Both the position numbers and the translations under genes were made by a program. A DNA stretch of 64,000 nt from contig NC_003413.1 of the NCBI RefSeq assembly GCF_000007305.1, positions 1,359,318 to 1,423,317 of the forward strand. Reading direction: 5' to 3'. Below are positions 1 through 8,156 of the stretch, in pieces. This DNA is from Pyrococcus furiosus DSM 3638 (GTDB taxonomy: Archaea > Methanobacteriota_B > Thermococci > Thermococcales > Thermococcaceae). A model generated the notes under the pieces. The model was not told the origin of the DNA. It searched no databases and worked only from the letters and a program-made list of their open reading frames with translations. Every line of letters starts with the position of its first letter. Within the stretch, counting starts at the first letter, position 1.

Positions 1-220
1 TAACTCCCGCAAATGACAATATCGCGTATACTAAAGCAACATCCAGAAAGATTATCCTCCTGTAGTATAAGGCGAAGAGAACCATTAGCCCCACTGTTAT
101 GGTGGTCATAATATCTACAGCCACTAACCTATCAACGGTTGTTGGCCCTCTAAATACCCTGTACATGCTGAGAAGTGTTGCTACTCCAATTAGGAGGAGA
201 TATATGTTAACCCCTATCAT
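1..220 (-). CDS. mbxB: Mbx complex MrpF/MnhF-like subunit (partial)
   Basis: This is the 5' part of a small membrane protein that runs off the left edge. The reverse strand from 220 reads MIGVNIYLLLIGVATLL, then a Gly-Pro-Thr-x-x-Asp-Arg motif typical of MrpF/MnhF antiporter subunits, then two more hydrophobic stretches. Its ATG overlaps the stop codon of the upstream MnhE-like gene (ATGA), so the two are translationally coupled. In Thermococcales this E-F order opens the operon of Mbx (now called Mbs), a ferredoxin-linked membrane complex that moves ions and serves sulfur reduction. The gene symbol rests on that order; the rest of the operon is outside the window. Confidence 0.8.
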   Translation of the reverse strand, partial: MIGVNIYLLLIGVATLLSMYRVFRGPTTVDRLVAVDIMTTITVGLMVLFALYYRRIIFLDVALVYAILSFAGV

Positions 221-723
221 TCAAAAATCACCCTTAAGAATTTTTCAAAAGGTTTAGTTATGTGCTCAGAAGCTCCCTCAACGGAGGAATCTTTGACATC
301 TATCCAGTGAATAAAGTACTTATCTCCATCAACATCTAGAGTTATTGTTCCTGGAGTCAGGGTTATCGAATTTGCCAACGCCATCTTGCCCACGTTGTTG
401 GTGAGCGTTGTCTTACACTCCACTATTCCTGGGTTTATGGGCCTCTTTGGGTGGAGCACTCTGTATGCTACATCTAAGTTTGCCATAATCATGGCCCACA
501 AGAAGTAAGGAATATATGCAATAAAGTAGAGGACTCTTTTAGGATGAAGATTTGCCAATCCCCTAGTTGTGAAGATTTCATATGTGAAGAGTGCAGCTAT
601 TGCAGAGAACAAAGCTCCAATTGTCAGTTCTTGAGGATCAAGACTTGCTGTCAAGAATAGCCAAATTATGAACAGGACTATGAAAGTGTACAGATACCTG
701 CTAATTGAACTTGCTTCCTCCAT
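217..723 (-). CDS. mbxA: Mbx complex MrpE/MnhE-like subunit
   Basis: A 168-residue protein with N-terminal hydrophobic segments (about residues 10-50 and 65-85) and a hydrophilic C-terminal half, the build of the MrpE/MnhE subunit of Mrp Na+/H+ antiporters. The stretch around LANSITLTPGTITLDVDGD is the conserved MnhE motif. It is the first gene of a minus-strand operon, followed with ATGA overlap by an MrpF-like gene. The ATG at 723 has a G-rich ribosome binding site (AGGGGGG). In P. furiosus this pair starts the Mbx (Mbs) membrane oxidoreductase operon; the assignment to Mbx rather than Mbh relies on recalled gene order and on the SurR-type site in the promoter. Confidence 0.85.
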   Translation of the reverse strand: MEEASSISRYLYTFIVLFIIWLFLTASLDPQELTIGALFSAIAALFTYEIFTTRGLANLHPKRVLYFIAYIPYFLWAMIMANLDVAYRVLHPKRPINPGIVECKTTLTNNVGKMALANSITLTPGTITLDVDGDKYFIHWIDVKDSSVEGASEHITKPFEKFLRVIFE

Positions 724-775
724 TCACAGCCCCCCTAGTTTTGAATGAAAAATTTTGCAATAATTTACACCATTG

Positions 776-799
776 GTTAACAACGAAATCTTATAAATG
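776..799 (-). promoter_or_regulatory. Mbx promoter: TATA box with SurR-type GTTn3AAC site
   Basis: On the reverse strand a TATA-like element (CATTTATAAG, 799-790) is followed five bases downstream by GTTGTTAAC (784-776), which fits GTTn3AAC, the core recognition sequence of the Thermococcales redox regulator SurR. A site just downstream of TATA fits a repressor position. The site is visible; SurR control of mbx in P. furiosus is established knowledge; the occupancy of this exact site is inferred. Confidence 0.65.
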
Positions 800-928
800 T
801 TTGCCTTTGTCCGTCTTGTTTTAAACATGAGATTATGAAATCAAAATTTCATACATATGAAAATTTAGTTTCAAATATAGGCAAAACCTTTTATAGGGAG
901 AAGGGGGTATAGGTCTTCAGGTGGTAAC

Positions 929-2695
929 ATGGCTGAGAATTTAAGTGCTGGGGAAGTTCCGAGTGGTGAGAAAGAGTTCGAAGCACTAACTAAAAGAATG
1001 CGGGAAATAATAGAATTTCCCGAGATAAGTGAAGAGGAATTTGAAGAAATGCTAAAAAATGCAAATCGAGGTTACGGAGAACCACTCCCCCATAGAACCT
1101 ACTCACTCTGTCCTGAGAGTAGGAGAGTAGTTCCCGCAGTCGTTTGGGAAAAGGATGGAATGGTCTGGATAACGAAGAAGTGTCCCGAAGGTATAATTAC
1201 AGACTTATATTCTGAAGATGTTGACTTATATTATAGATTTCTACGATGGAAGTTCGAAGATAAAAAGCTATTCTCAGTAAATGTTCCTAATACTGGAATT
1301 AACTGTCCCTTTGACTGTGGCCTTTGTGCAAGACATAGATCTCACACAAACCTTCTCAACATAGTCCTCACAAACAGGTGTAATCTTAGCTGCTGGTACT
1401 GCTTCTTCTATGCAAGAGAAGGAGAACCAGTATACGAGCCAACTCTAGAGCAAATAAGGATGATGCTAAGAAATGCAAAGAAGGAAAACCCAATTGGAGC
1501 AAACGCAGTCCAGTTCACTGGAGGAGAGCCCACTTTAAGAGACGATTTAATTGAAATAATAAAGATAGCCAAAGAGGAAGGATACGACCACGTTCAGCTA
1601 AACACCGATGGAATAAGACTAGCATTTGAGCCTGAATTAGTTAAGAAGATAAGAGAAGCAGGAGTAAACACTCTATACTTGAGCTATGATGGAATGACGC
1701 CTCAAACTAACTGGAAGAATCACTGGGAGATTCCACTGATATTTGAAAACGTGAGAAAAGCCGGTGGCCCCGGAATAGTTCTAGTCCCAACACTAATTAG
1801 AAATGTCAATGACCACGAAGCTGGGGCTATAATAAACTTCGGACTTAATCATCTTGACATAGTTAGAGGAGTAAACTTCCAGCCAATATCCCTAGTTGGT
1901 AGGGTACCCAAGAAGGAGAGGCAGAGGTTCAGAATAACGATTGCAGGAGCAATTAAGAAGATAGAAGAGCAAACAAATGGGGCTATATCTAGAGATGACT
2001 GGTACCCAATTCCAATAGCGGGTTACATAGCTAGGTTCTTCGAAGCATTTACAGGAAAGCACTACTATATGACCAGCCACTATGCCTGTGGAGCTGCAAC
2101 CTATGTTTTTCTCGACAAAGAGGAGAAGAAGGTTATCCCAATTCCCAGGTTCATAGATGTAGAAGGATTTGTTGAATTCTTAGTTGAGAAGGCTGAAGAA
2201 ATAGAAAGAGCAAGATTCAAAGGTTTAGCAAAGCTAAAAGCAATAGGAGAGACAGTCTTTATAAAATTCAAGCAGTTCTATGACGAAAAGTATGCACCAA
2301 AAGGGTTAGATGTACTTGGACTAATTAAGAATGCATTCATGCATGGAAACTATGATGCCTTAGGACAGTTCCACACTAAGACCCTCTTCCTGGGAATGAT
2401 GCACTTCATGGATGAGTACAACTACGATGTGGAGAGAGTTGAAAGATGTGTAATTCACTATGCAATGCCCGATGGAAGGATAGTTCCATTCTGTACCTTT
2501 AATGTAATACCAGAAATATATAGAGACAAAGTCCAGAGACAATTTAGTTATTCCTGGGAAGAGTGGAAGAAGCTACACCCAGATTGGGACTATAAGAAGG
2601 ACAAGTACTTCAGGACAAGAGAATTCGTCGAAAAAATGAAGAACAGCGAGCTCTACAGGAAGACTTACATTGACATAGTCAACTACTTTGAGTGA
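929..2695 (+). CDS. radical SAM protein, probable tetraether lipid synthase (Tes-like)
   Basis: A 588-residue protein with the radical SAM motif CX3CX2C at Cys151, Cys155 and Cys158 and the Gly-Gly-Glu-Pro motif near residue 200. Before it lie Cys61 and Cys85 and a CX3CX2C group (Cys126, 130, 133, in CPFDCGLC), so it should carry further iron sites. This pattern matches the MJ0619/MA_1486 family shown to join archaeol chains into tetraether (GDGT) lipids. Pyrococcus makes tetraethers, so the role fits. A TATA box (CTTTTATAGG, about 889-898) and GGTGGT precede the ATG. An 88-residue gene follows after nine bases. The family call is from motif memory; a general radical SAM methylase is the alternative. 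Confidence 0.72.
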   Translation: MAENLSAGEVPSGEKEFEALTKRMREIIEFPEISEEEFEEMLKNANRGYGEPLPHRTYSLCPESRRVVPAVVWEKDGMVWITKKCPEGIITDLYSEDVDLYYRFLRWKFEDKKLFSVNVPNTGINCPFDCGLCARHRSHTNLLNIVLTNRCNLSCWYCFFYAREGEPVYEPTLEQIRMMLRNAKKENPIGANAVQFTGGEPTLRDDLIEIIKIAKEEGYDHVQLNTDGIRLAFEPELVKKIREAGVNTLYLSYDGMTPQTNWKNHWEIPLIFENVRKAGGPGIVLVPTLIRNVNDHEAGAIINFGLNHLDIVRGVNFQPISLVGRVPKKERQRFRITIAGAIKKIEEQTNGAISRDDWYPIPIAGYIARFFEAFTGKHYYMTSHYACGAATYVFLDKEEKKVIPIPRFIDVEGFVEFLVEKAEEIERARFKGLAKLKAIGETVFIKFKQFYDEKYAPKGLDVLGLIKNAFMHGNYDALGQFHTKTLFLGMMHFMDEYNYDVERVERCVIHYAMPDGRIVPFCTFNVIPEIYRDKVQRQFSYSWEEWKKLHPDWDYKKDKYFRTREFVEKMKNSELYRKTYIDIVNYFE

Positions 2696-2704
2696 GGTGG
2701 TAGG

Positions 2705-2971
2705 ATGAAGTGGATAAAATTCACGACTAACTTAACTCCAGAAGAAGCAAAAATCGTCCAGTATGAACTCTCAACGAGAGATGAATTTTACAGAGTGTTC
2801 ATAAATCCATACGCAAAAGTGGCGGAAGTTGTTATAGATGATTCAAAAGTTAATATTGAAGAACTAAAGGAAAAACTTAAGGGTGAAGTTATAGAGGAAA
2901 AAGAAATTACCCTACAGGAGCTAATAGAGGGAAGCCTCAGCTGGAATAATGTATTGAGAAGCAAAGCTTAA
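2705..2971 (+). CDS. small conserved hypothetical protein next to the Tes-like gene
   Basis: An 88-residue soluble, charged protein (about one third Glu, Lys or Asp) with no signal peptide, membrane segment or cysteines. I do not recognise a domain. The alternating beta and helix pattern (WIKFTTN, then YRVFINP, then VAEVVIDD and a Glu/Lys helix) suggests a small alpha-beta fold. It starts nine bases after the radical SAM stop with GGTGGTAGG in between, so it is co-transcribed and could be an accessory factor of that enzyme. The role is inferred from position only. Confidence 0.75.
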   Translation: MKWIKFTTNLTPEEAKIVQYELSTRDEFYRVFINPYAKVAEVVIDDSKVNIEELKEKLKGEVIEEKEITLQELIEGSLSWNNVLRSKA

Positions 2972-2998
2972 TACCCCTTTCTTTTTTTAATTCTCTTG

Positions 2999-3538
2999 GT
3001 GTTAAAAGTGATAATTGAAAAAGTTAATGAACCAATCAAGCTAAAAGATGACCTTCTAAAATTCGTCTTTGGAGTTTATCAAAGCACAAATGGAGCGTAT
3101 CCCGCCCTAGAGTGGGCAGAGAAAAAGCCCGAACCCAACGATTTTGAGGGCTTTAAGAAAATCTATGAGCCATTTTTAGAGTTTAGGCTCACAAAAGAAT
3201 TTGATGAACTCTACGTTGCTAAGGACAATAACAATATTATTGGAACAGTAGCATTGGTATACAACCTAAAAGGAAAGGAAGTTTGGTGGGTGCCAGAAGA
3301 ACTTAGGGAGAAAAATATCGGACTAATCGAATTCTTTATGGTGGATGAAAAGTACAGAGGAAAGAGAATCGGGAGCAAACTTCTTACCTTTGCAATCAAG
3401 AGATTAAAGGAATTAGGAAAGGAAATATATATCGTGACTTTTCCCCACTTACCCGCATACCAATATTATCTAAAGAAGGGGTTTCAGAAGGTCATGGACT
3501 ACAAAGAGTTCGTGATTCTAAAATTCAAGAATTCATGA
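2999..3538 (+). CDS. GNAT-family N-acetyltransferase
   Basis: A protein of about 179 residues. The C-terminal half shows the GNAT acetyl-CoA site: a beta strand ending FFMVDEKYRGKRIGSKLL, which is the R/Q-x-x-G-x-G/A loop, then GYY-like aromatic residues near the end (AYQYYLKKGFQKV). The N-terminal 90 residues are a divergent acceptor-binding part, so the substrate cannot be told. A TTG lies directly before the chosen GTG at 2999; the true start could be either. The gene has its own short leader after the 88-residue gene and is not clearly tied to its neighbours' function. Confidence 0.8.
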   Translation: MLKVIIEKVNEPIKLKDDLLKFVFGVYQSTNGAYPALEWAEKKPEPNDFEGFKKIYEPFLEFRLTKEFDELYVAKDNNNIIGTVALVYNLKGKEVWWVPEELREKNIGLIEFFMVDEKYRGKRIGSKLLTFAIKRLKELGKEIYIVTFPHLPAYQYYLKKGFQKVMDYKEFVILKFKNS

Positions 3539-3597
3539 AAATTTCTTCACAAACAGATTATTAAGTTCTTCTGTTGACCAAAACATGGGGAGAGAAA

Positions 3598-3942
3598 ATG
3601 GATGAGCTCGAGATGATAAGAAGAAAGAAAATGTTAGAGCTAATGAAAAGAATGGGTATAATAGAGGAGAGAAAGCCAAAAAAGAAAGTCATCATTGAGG
3701 TTATCACTGCCCCAGGATGTCCCTACTGTCCAATTGCTGTTCAGATGGCCAGAGAAATAGAAAAGAAATACCCGGGAGTCATTGTAAGAGAGCTTAGTGT
3801 AGCAACTCCAGAAGGAAGAAGAAAGGCAATGGAGCACAACATTCTAGGAACGCCTACAATTCTCATAAATAACAGAGTTGAATTCATTGGAGTTCCTAGA
3901 TTCATCGACTTTGAAAGGAGAGTCAGAGAGTTATTAAGCTAA
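3598..3942 (+). CDS. glutaredoxin/thioredoxin-like protein with CPYC motif
   Basis: About 114 residues: a charged N-terminal helix rich in Lys, Arg and Met, then a thioredoxin fold with VITAPGCPYCPIA (active site Cys-Pro-Tyr-Cys), the cis-proline loop GTPTILIN and a final helix. The CPYC motif is that of glutaredoxins; archaea lacking glutathione use such proteins with other reductants. I chose the ATG at 3598 because GGGGAGAG lies just upstream; an in-frame TTG at 3574 would add eight residues that include this site. It converges with, and its stop overlaps by 20 bases, the sugar kinase on the other strand. Confidence 0.82.
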   Translation: MDELEMIRRKKMLELMKRMGIIEERKPKKKVIIEVITAPGCPYCPIAVQMAREIEKKYPGVIVRELSVATPEGRRKAMEHNILGTPTILINNRVEFIGVPRFIDFERRVRELLS

Positions 3943-4858
3943 AAATTTTTCTCCCCTCCTCGTACTTCTCCAACTCTTCTCTCCTGGGAACGCTCCAAGC
4001 TCCTCTTTTCTGAGTTGAGAGGCCAGCGACAAGGTTTGCAAACTTGCCAAGAAGGAACATATCGCTTTCTTCAAGTTTTTGTTTGTCTAGGGCTAGAAGC
4101 CCTACTAAAAGGGCAGAAACAAAGGCATCTCCAGCCCCAGTAGTATCTACGGGAGAAACTTTATAGGCAGGAACAAAGATTGACGCTTCATCACTCTCAA
4201 TTCTACATCCCTCGGCCCCATAAGTAATGGCCGTAATAAGTTTCCCTCTAGGCTCTAAGCCATACTCCTTTAATAGGTTAAATTCTTCATCGCTCAACTT
4301 TAGGATATCAACATTGGACAGGACTCTTTTCAATGTTTCCACTAACTCCTCTTCGCTCCTCCACAGATCTTTCCTAATATTTACATCAAAACTTACAAGG
4401 CTTTTCTCCTTTAGGGTTTCAATGACCTTTATCATTGTTCCTCTGCTGGGTTCTCTAGCCAGTAACACAGAACCAAAGTGAACAATTTTTGAGCTCTCCA
4501 GTATTTCCCAGGGGACTTCACTCAATTTTATGTTAAAGTAAGCAACCTCGTCGTAGAGAATGAAAGAAGGCTTTGCACCCTTTAATTGAACAAAAACCAC
4601 CCCAGTATGTTTCTCGTTGTCAATGAGAACTCCTTCAGTGTTTACGCCCTCCTCCTTTAACCTCCTTATGAGAAATCTTCCAAAAGGATCATCTCCCACC
4701 TTGCTTACTAAGAATGATGGAATACCTAATCTTGAAACCCCCACAGCAACATTTGCAGGCGCTCCTCCTGGGTGCTTCTCAAAAATTTTCACATTCTCTA
4801 AGTCCCCTTCTTCAGCTGCTATAAAATCAATCAGCACTTCTCCGAAAGCAGTAATCAT
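3923..4858 (-). CDS. PfkB-family carbohydrate kinase
   Basis: A 311-residue ribokinase/fructokinase-type protein. Both PfkB signatures are visible: HPGGAPANVAVGVSRLG near residue 30 and the C-terminal DTTGAGDAFVSALL, in which the Asp is the catalytic base and the GAGD loop is the anion hole. Length is normal for the family. It is divergent from a fucose/arabinose-isomerase-like gene with 74 bases between, so a pathway link between isomerase and kinase is plausible but unproven. The sugar (fructose, 2-keto-3-deoxygluconate, ribose or nucleoside) cannot be fixed from sequence. Confidence 0.85.
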   Translation of the reverse strand: MITAFGEVLIDFIAAEEGDLENVKIFEKHPGGAPANVAVGVSRLGIPSFLVSKVGDDPFGRFLIRRLKEEGVNTEGVLIDNEKHTGVVFVQLKGAKPSFILYDEVAYFNIKLSEVPWEILESSKIVHFGSVLLAREPSRGTMIKVIETLKEKSLVSFDVNIRKDLWRSEEELVETLKRVLSNVDILKLSDEEFNLLKEYGLEPRGKLITAITYGAEGCRIESDEASIFVPAYKVSPVDTTGAGDAFVSALLVGLLALDKQKLEESDMFLLGKFANLVAGLSTQKRGAWSVPRREELEKYEEGRKIFSLITL

Positions 4859-4932
4859 TATCGATCACCTCTAACCTTTCTTTGCTATACATATTTAAAG
4901 AGTATAACTCCACAAATTAGGGAGGTGTCATA

Positions 4933-6384
4933 ATGATAGGACTTGTCTCTTTTACAGACCCTAGGAAAACCGCTCTCTCCCACGAAAGAGAAAGTGCAAT
5001 TAAAGAAAAACATGAAAAGTTGCTGAAAGAGTTGAGTGAAGAGTTTGAGATCCTCGATATAAATGCAGAACTTGGAAAGTATTCTGAGGAAATATTTGGA
5101 ATTAACAGTGTTGAGGAAGCAATTGAAGCGGGTAGGATTGCTAAATCAAAAGGAGTAAGCGGAGTCATTCTTGGTCTCTGGCACTGGACAGAGAGTAATT
5201 TAGTTACATATTTCATTAAAGAGGCAAATGTACCCATACTACTTTATAGTGATGGCGATCCAAATTGGGCTGGAGCTACATGTGTAACTTCAGTTGGAGC
5301 TTCTCTTTGGGAAAGTTCAGTGAACGAATACGCGATCAGACACTCCAGAGTCATTGGGGATGTGGAGCTAGTAAAAGCCTGGGCAAGGGCTAGTGAAGCT
5401 ATAAAAGCACTCTCCGAAAGGGCTCTATTATTGTTCGGAGGAACATACACCTTGGGAATGGAACACTTAATGGACGATCTGCCAAGACTAAAGAAGTTTG
5501 TAGGAGACTTCATAATTCTCGACCAGTACGTAGTAATAAAGGAAGGCGAAAGTATTGAGGATGAAAAAGTTGAAGAATTCTATAATTGGCTAATGAAGAA
5601 CACAAATGTGAAGTTTGACAATAAGATGCTAACTCCAGAAGTGCTTAAAAAACAAATAAGGCTTTACCTAGGAGCAAAGAAAATTGTAGAGGAAAGAAAA
5701 GAAAGAGTAAGCGGAATTTCAATAAAGTGTCAGCCTGAGTTGAGTGAGGTTTACGGTGTCACAGCATGTACAATCCCAGCTTTCTTCCCCTTTAACCAAG
5801 ATGCCTTTGGAGAAAAGCCAATAATCCCTGCTACCTGTGAAGGAGATATAAAGGGAACCATTTCCTCAGCTTTGCTGTACTATTTAAGCGGGAAACCGCC
5901 ACTCTTTGGAGATATAAAGTACGTAGACGATGAAATTGTGATAATAGCGAACTGTGGAGCTTCCTCCCTCTACTATGCAAGGCTAAGTGATGATGCTTAT
6001 GAAAACCTTAGGGCGGTAACAATTCAAGGGCAGTGCCAAGGAAAGAGTGGGGGAGCGTTAACCTATAGAACTCCCCCTGCAGAATTCACCGTTGCTAGAC
6101 TAATAAGAAGAAACGGAAAATACTATCTCCTTTACTTCTTTACGGAAGGAGTTGAGATAACGGAAGAAATTGAAAGAAAGCTCAAATGGGGGAAACAGTG
6201 GCCGCACACAGCAATTAAAAATCCTCTCGACTCACAAGATTTTATAAGGGTTATGGGAGCTAACCATCTGTCACTAGTCCCAGGGGATTACACTGCAGAG
6301 ATAGAATATGTAACTAAAATCTGGGGAATCGAAGGAATAGATCTAAGCGACCCAATCGAAGTTAAGAAATTCTTGAAATCTTGA
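4933..6384 (+). CDS. L-fucose/L-arabinose isomerase-family protein
   Basis: A 483-residue protein resembling the fucose/arabinose isomerase superfamily: an N-terminal Rossmann-like half (VSGVILGLWHWTESNL, VPILLYSDGDPNW) and a C-terminal part with the conserved core KCQPEL, PATCEGDIKGT and NCGASS, where Glu and Asp residues would bind the divalent metal, and an end with NHLSLVPGDY supplying the metal-binding His. The ATG follows GGGAGGTG. It is shorter than E. coli FucI (about 590), as is usual for archaeal relatives. It lies divergent from a PfkB kinase, hinting at a ketose route. The true substrate is unknown. Confidence 0.75.
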   Translation: MIGLVSFTDPRKTALSHERESAIKEKHEKLLKELSEEFEILDINAELGKYSEEIFGINSVEEAIEAGRIAKSKGVSGVILGLWHWTESNLVTYFIKEANVPILLYSDGDPNWAGATCVTSVGASLWESSVNEYAIRHSRVIGDVELVKAWARASEAIKALSERALLLFGGTYTLGMEHLMDDLPRLKKFVGDFIILDQYVVIKEGESIEDEKVEEFYNWLMKNTNVKFDNKMLTPEVLKKQIRLYLGAKKIVEERKERVSGISIKCQPELSEVYGVTACTIPAFFPFNQDAFGEKPIIPATCEGDIKGTISSALLYYLSGKPPLFGDIKYVDDEIVIIANCGASSLYYARLSDDAYENLRAVTIQGQCQGKSGGALTYRTPPAEFTVARLIRRNGKYYLLYFFTEGVEITEEIERKLKWGKQWPHTAIKNPLDSQDFIRVMGANHLSLVPGDYTAEIEYVTKIWGIEGIDLSDPIEVKKFLKS

Positions 6385-8095
6385 TTTCTCCATTTTTTAT
6401 TGCCAGTTTATGCTTTTTCCCGTTTATAATAACTGGATAAATTGAAAGGTTTGGAAGCTTAGTGTTTTCTCTTGAGACTCCTTTGGGAGTAATTCCTAAT
6501 GAGGCCGTAATAAATGCAAATATGGAAGACGCACTCCATGCTTGAGGCTCATTTGCTCTGGGAATTATAAATGGTTCTGGAGCATCAACACCCGCATAGA
6601 GCTCGGGCAACGAATTCAACCGCAAGAAAGCTCTTAGAACTCTCAATGCTACATCTTCCGCCTTTTCGAGCTCTCCAACCTTTGAAAGACCTAAAGCTAT
6701 TATAGCGTTGTCGTGTGGCCATATGCTTCCGTTATGATAGCTAAATGGATTGTAGGCCTTTTCTTTCTCAGACAACGTTCTAATTCCCCACCTAGTTAGA
6801 AGTTCTGAAGAAAAGAGAGCCTCAATGACTTTTTCTTGATCTTCCACAATCCCAGAGAACAATAAATGCCCCTGATTTGAGGCCAATACATCTGAATTCA
6901 AAGCAAGCTTATACCCCTTTTTTCCCTTAAACTCCCTGTTAAACTTCTTTTTTAATTCTCTAGAAAGCTGGATAAGATAGTTTTCATCAGGATTAATTAT
7001 TTCTGAAATTTCTGCTAGAGAAAGAAGGGCTTTATACGCATAACCCTGTACCTCTACAAGAGCCACAGGTGGTTTTGTGGGAAGCCCATCTTCATCTGGA
7101 ACTCCCTCTCTCGAGTCCTTCCACCCCTGATTCATTGGAACGTAAGGATTTGCATAAGTGTATACTAAAAAACCGTTACCTTCCTCAAGCTTCTTTATTA
7201 GCCACTCGTAAGCAGAAAATAAGTTCTCCCTGAGCTTTTTTATTGTCTCTTGATCTTTGGTCCATCTGTAGTACTCACCAGCAAGGATAAGATAGAGAGG
7301 AGTCGCATCGATAGAACCATAATACGGAGAAAAAGGATAATTCCCAGAAAGCGAGAGTTCTCCAAGCCTATATTCATGAGGAATTTTTCCAGGCTCTTCC
7401 AACCTTTTAGGATCAAATTTCTCACCTTGGAGCTTTGCCAACACAAATAAAGTTCCCTTAGCATACTTTGGATCATAAGGGAGCAAAAAGAGAGAGGATA
7501 TTATTGAATCTCTGCCAAAAACGCAGAAAAAGTCTGGAATTCCAGCAAATAATGTTTTATTCCCAGTAATCTCGACGCTTAATGCTCTTAAGTGTTCTAG
7601 AGCCTTCTTTAATAATCCATACAATCCACTCGCCCTTATCTGTGGAAATGAGGGATCGTGAATCACTGGTACAGAAGCTTGAAGAGTTATCTTTACCTTA
7701 GCCGTTCTCCAAGAATAGGGAGGGAGAGAACCACTAAGTCCTTCGGTCAATACTATGACTTTCCTAACCACTCCATCCCTACCCCTATATTCGAACCCAA
7801 ACTTATTTCTTGATATTTCTCTATTAACGGGAGTTGCTATTCTCCTAACCTCAAAAACATCTCTAAACTTTGAAGTAACATTAACAATGACTTCAAAATC
7901 AACTGGATGCTTGTTAGGATTTGCCACAATAATTTTCTCTAGATACTTATTTCCTTTCAGTTTTCTAATCCTTCTAAAAACAACATCTCCTTTAACCTGA
8001 GTATAGACTTCACAAAATTCGGTGTCGTACATAAATAGCCTAATCGAATCCCCTTCAACTATTCCAAAAGATGAGCCTCCAAATATTATTCCCAT
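6362..8095 (-). CDS. glycogen debranching-type enzyme (amylo-alpha-1,6-glucosidase family)
   Basis: A 577-residue protein with an N-terminal beta-rich part (about 1-190) and an alpha/alpha barrel. Typical family strings are CVFGRDSIISSLF near residue 200, SIDATPLY, NQGWKDS and the late SYHNGSIWPHDNAI; the acidic residues within them line the catalytic pocket. No signal peptide is present, so it acts inside the cell. It converges with the upstream isomerase-like gene, their 3' ends overlapping by 23 bases. It could trim branches from stored glycogen or from imported maltodextrins; relatives of this family are often loosely annotated as amylo-alpha-1,6-glucosidase. Confidence 0.8.
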   Translation of the reverse strand: MGIIFGGSSFGIVEGDSIRLFMYDTEFCEVYTQVKGDVVFRRIRKLKGNKYLEKIIVANPNKHPVDFEVIVNVTSKFRDVFEVRRIATPVNREISRNKFGFEYRGRDGVVRKVIVLTEGLSGSLPPYSWRTAKVKITLQASVPVIHDPSFPQIRASGLYGLLKKALEHLRALSVEITGNKTLFAGIPDFFCVFGRDSIISSLFLLPYDPKYAKGTLFVLAKLQGEKFDPKRLEEPGKIPHEYRLGELSLSGNYPFSPYYGSIDATPLYLILAGEYYRWTKDQETIKKLRENLFSAYEWLIKKLEEGNGFLVYTYANPYVPMNQGWKDSREGVPDEDGLPTKPPVALVEVQGYAYKALLSLAEISEIINPDENYLIQLSRELKKKFNREFKGKKGYKLALNSDVLASNQGHLLFSGIVEDQEKVIEALFSSELLTRWGIRTLSEKEKAYNPFSYHNGSIWPHDNAIIALGLSKVGELEKAEDVALRVLRAFLRLNSLPELYAGVDAPEPFIIPRANEPQAWSASSIFAFITASLGITPKGVSRENTKLPNLSIYPVIINGKKHKLAIKNGEIKISRIS

Positions 8096-8156
8096 AAAAG
8101 AAACTTAATATCCAACCTTTATAAGAGTTAATTGCAAAAATACGCAGGGGGTATAA

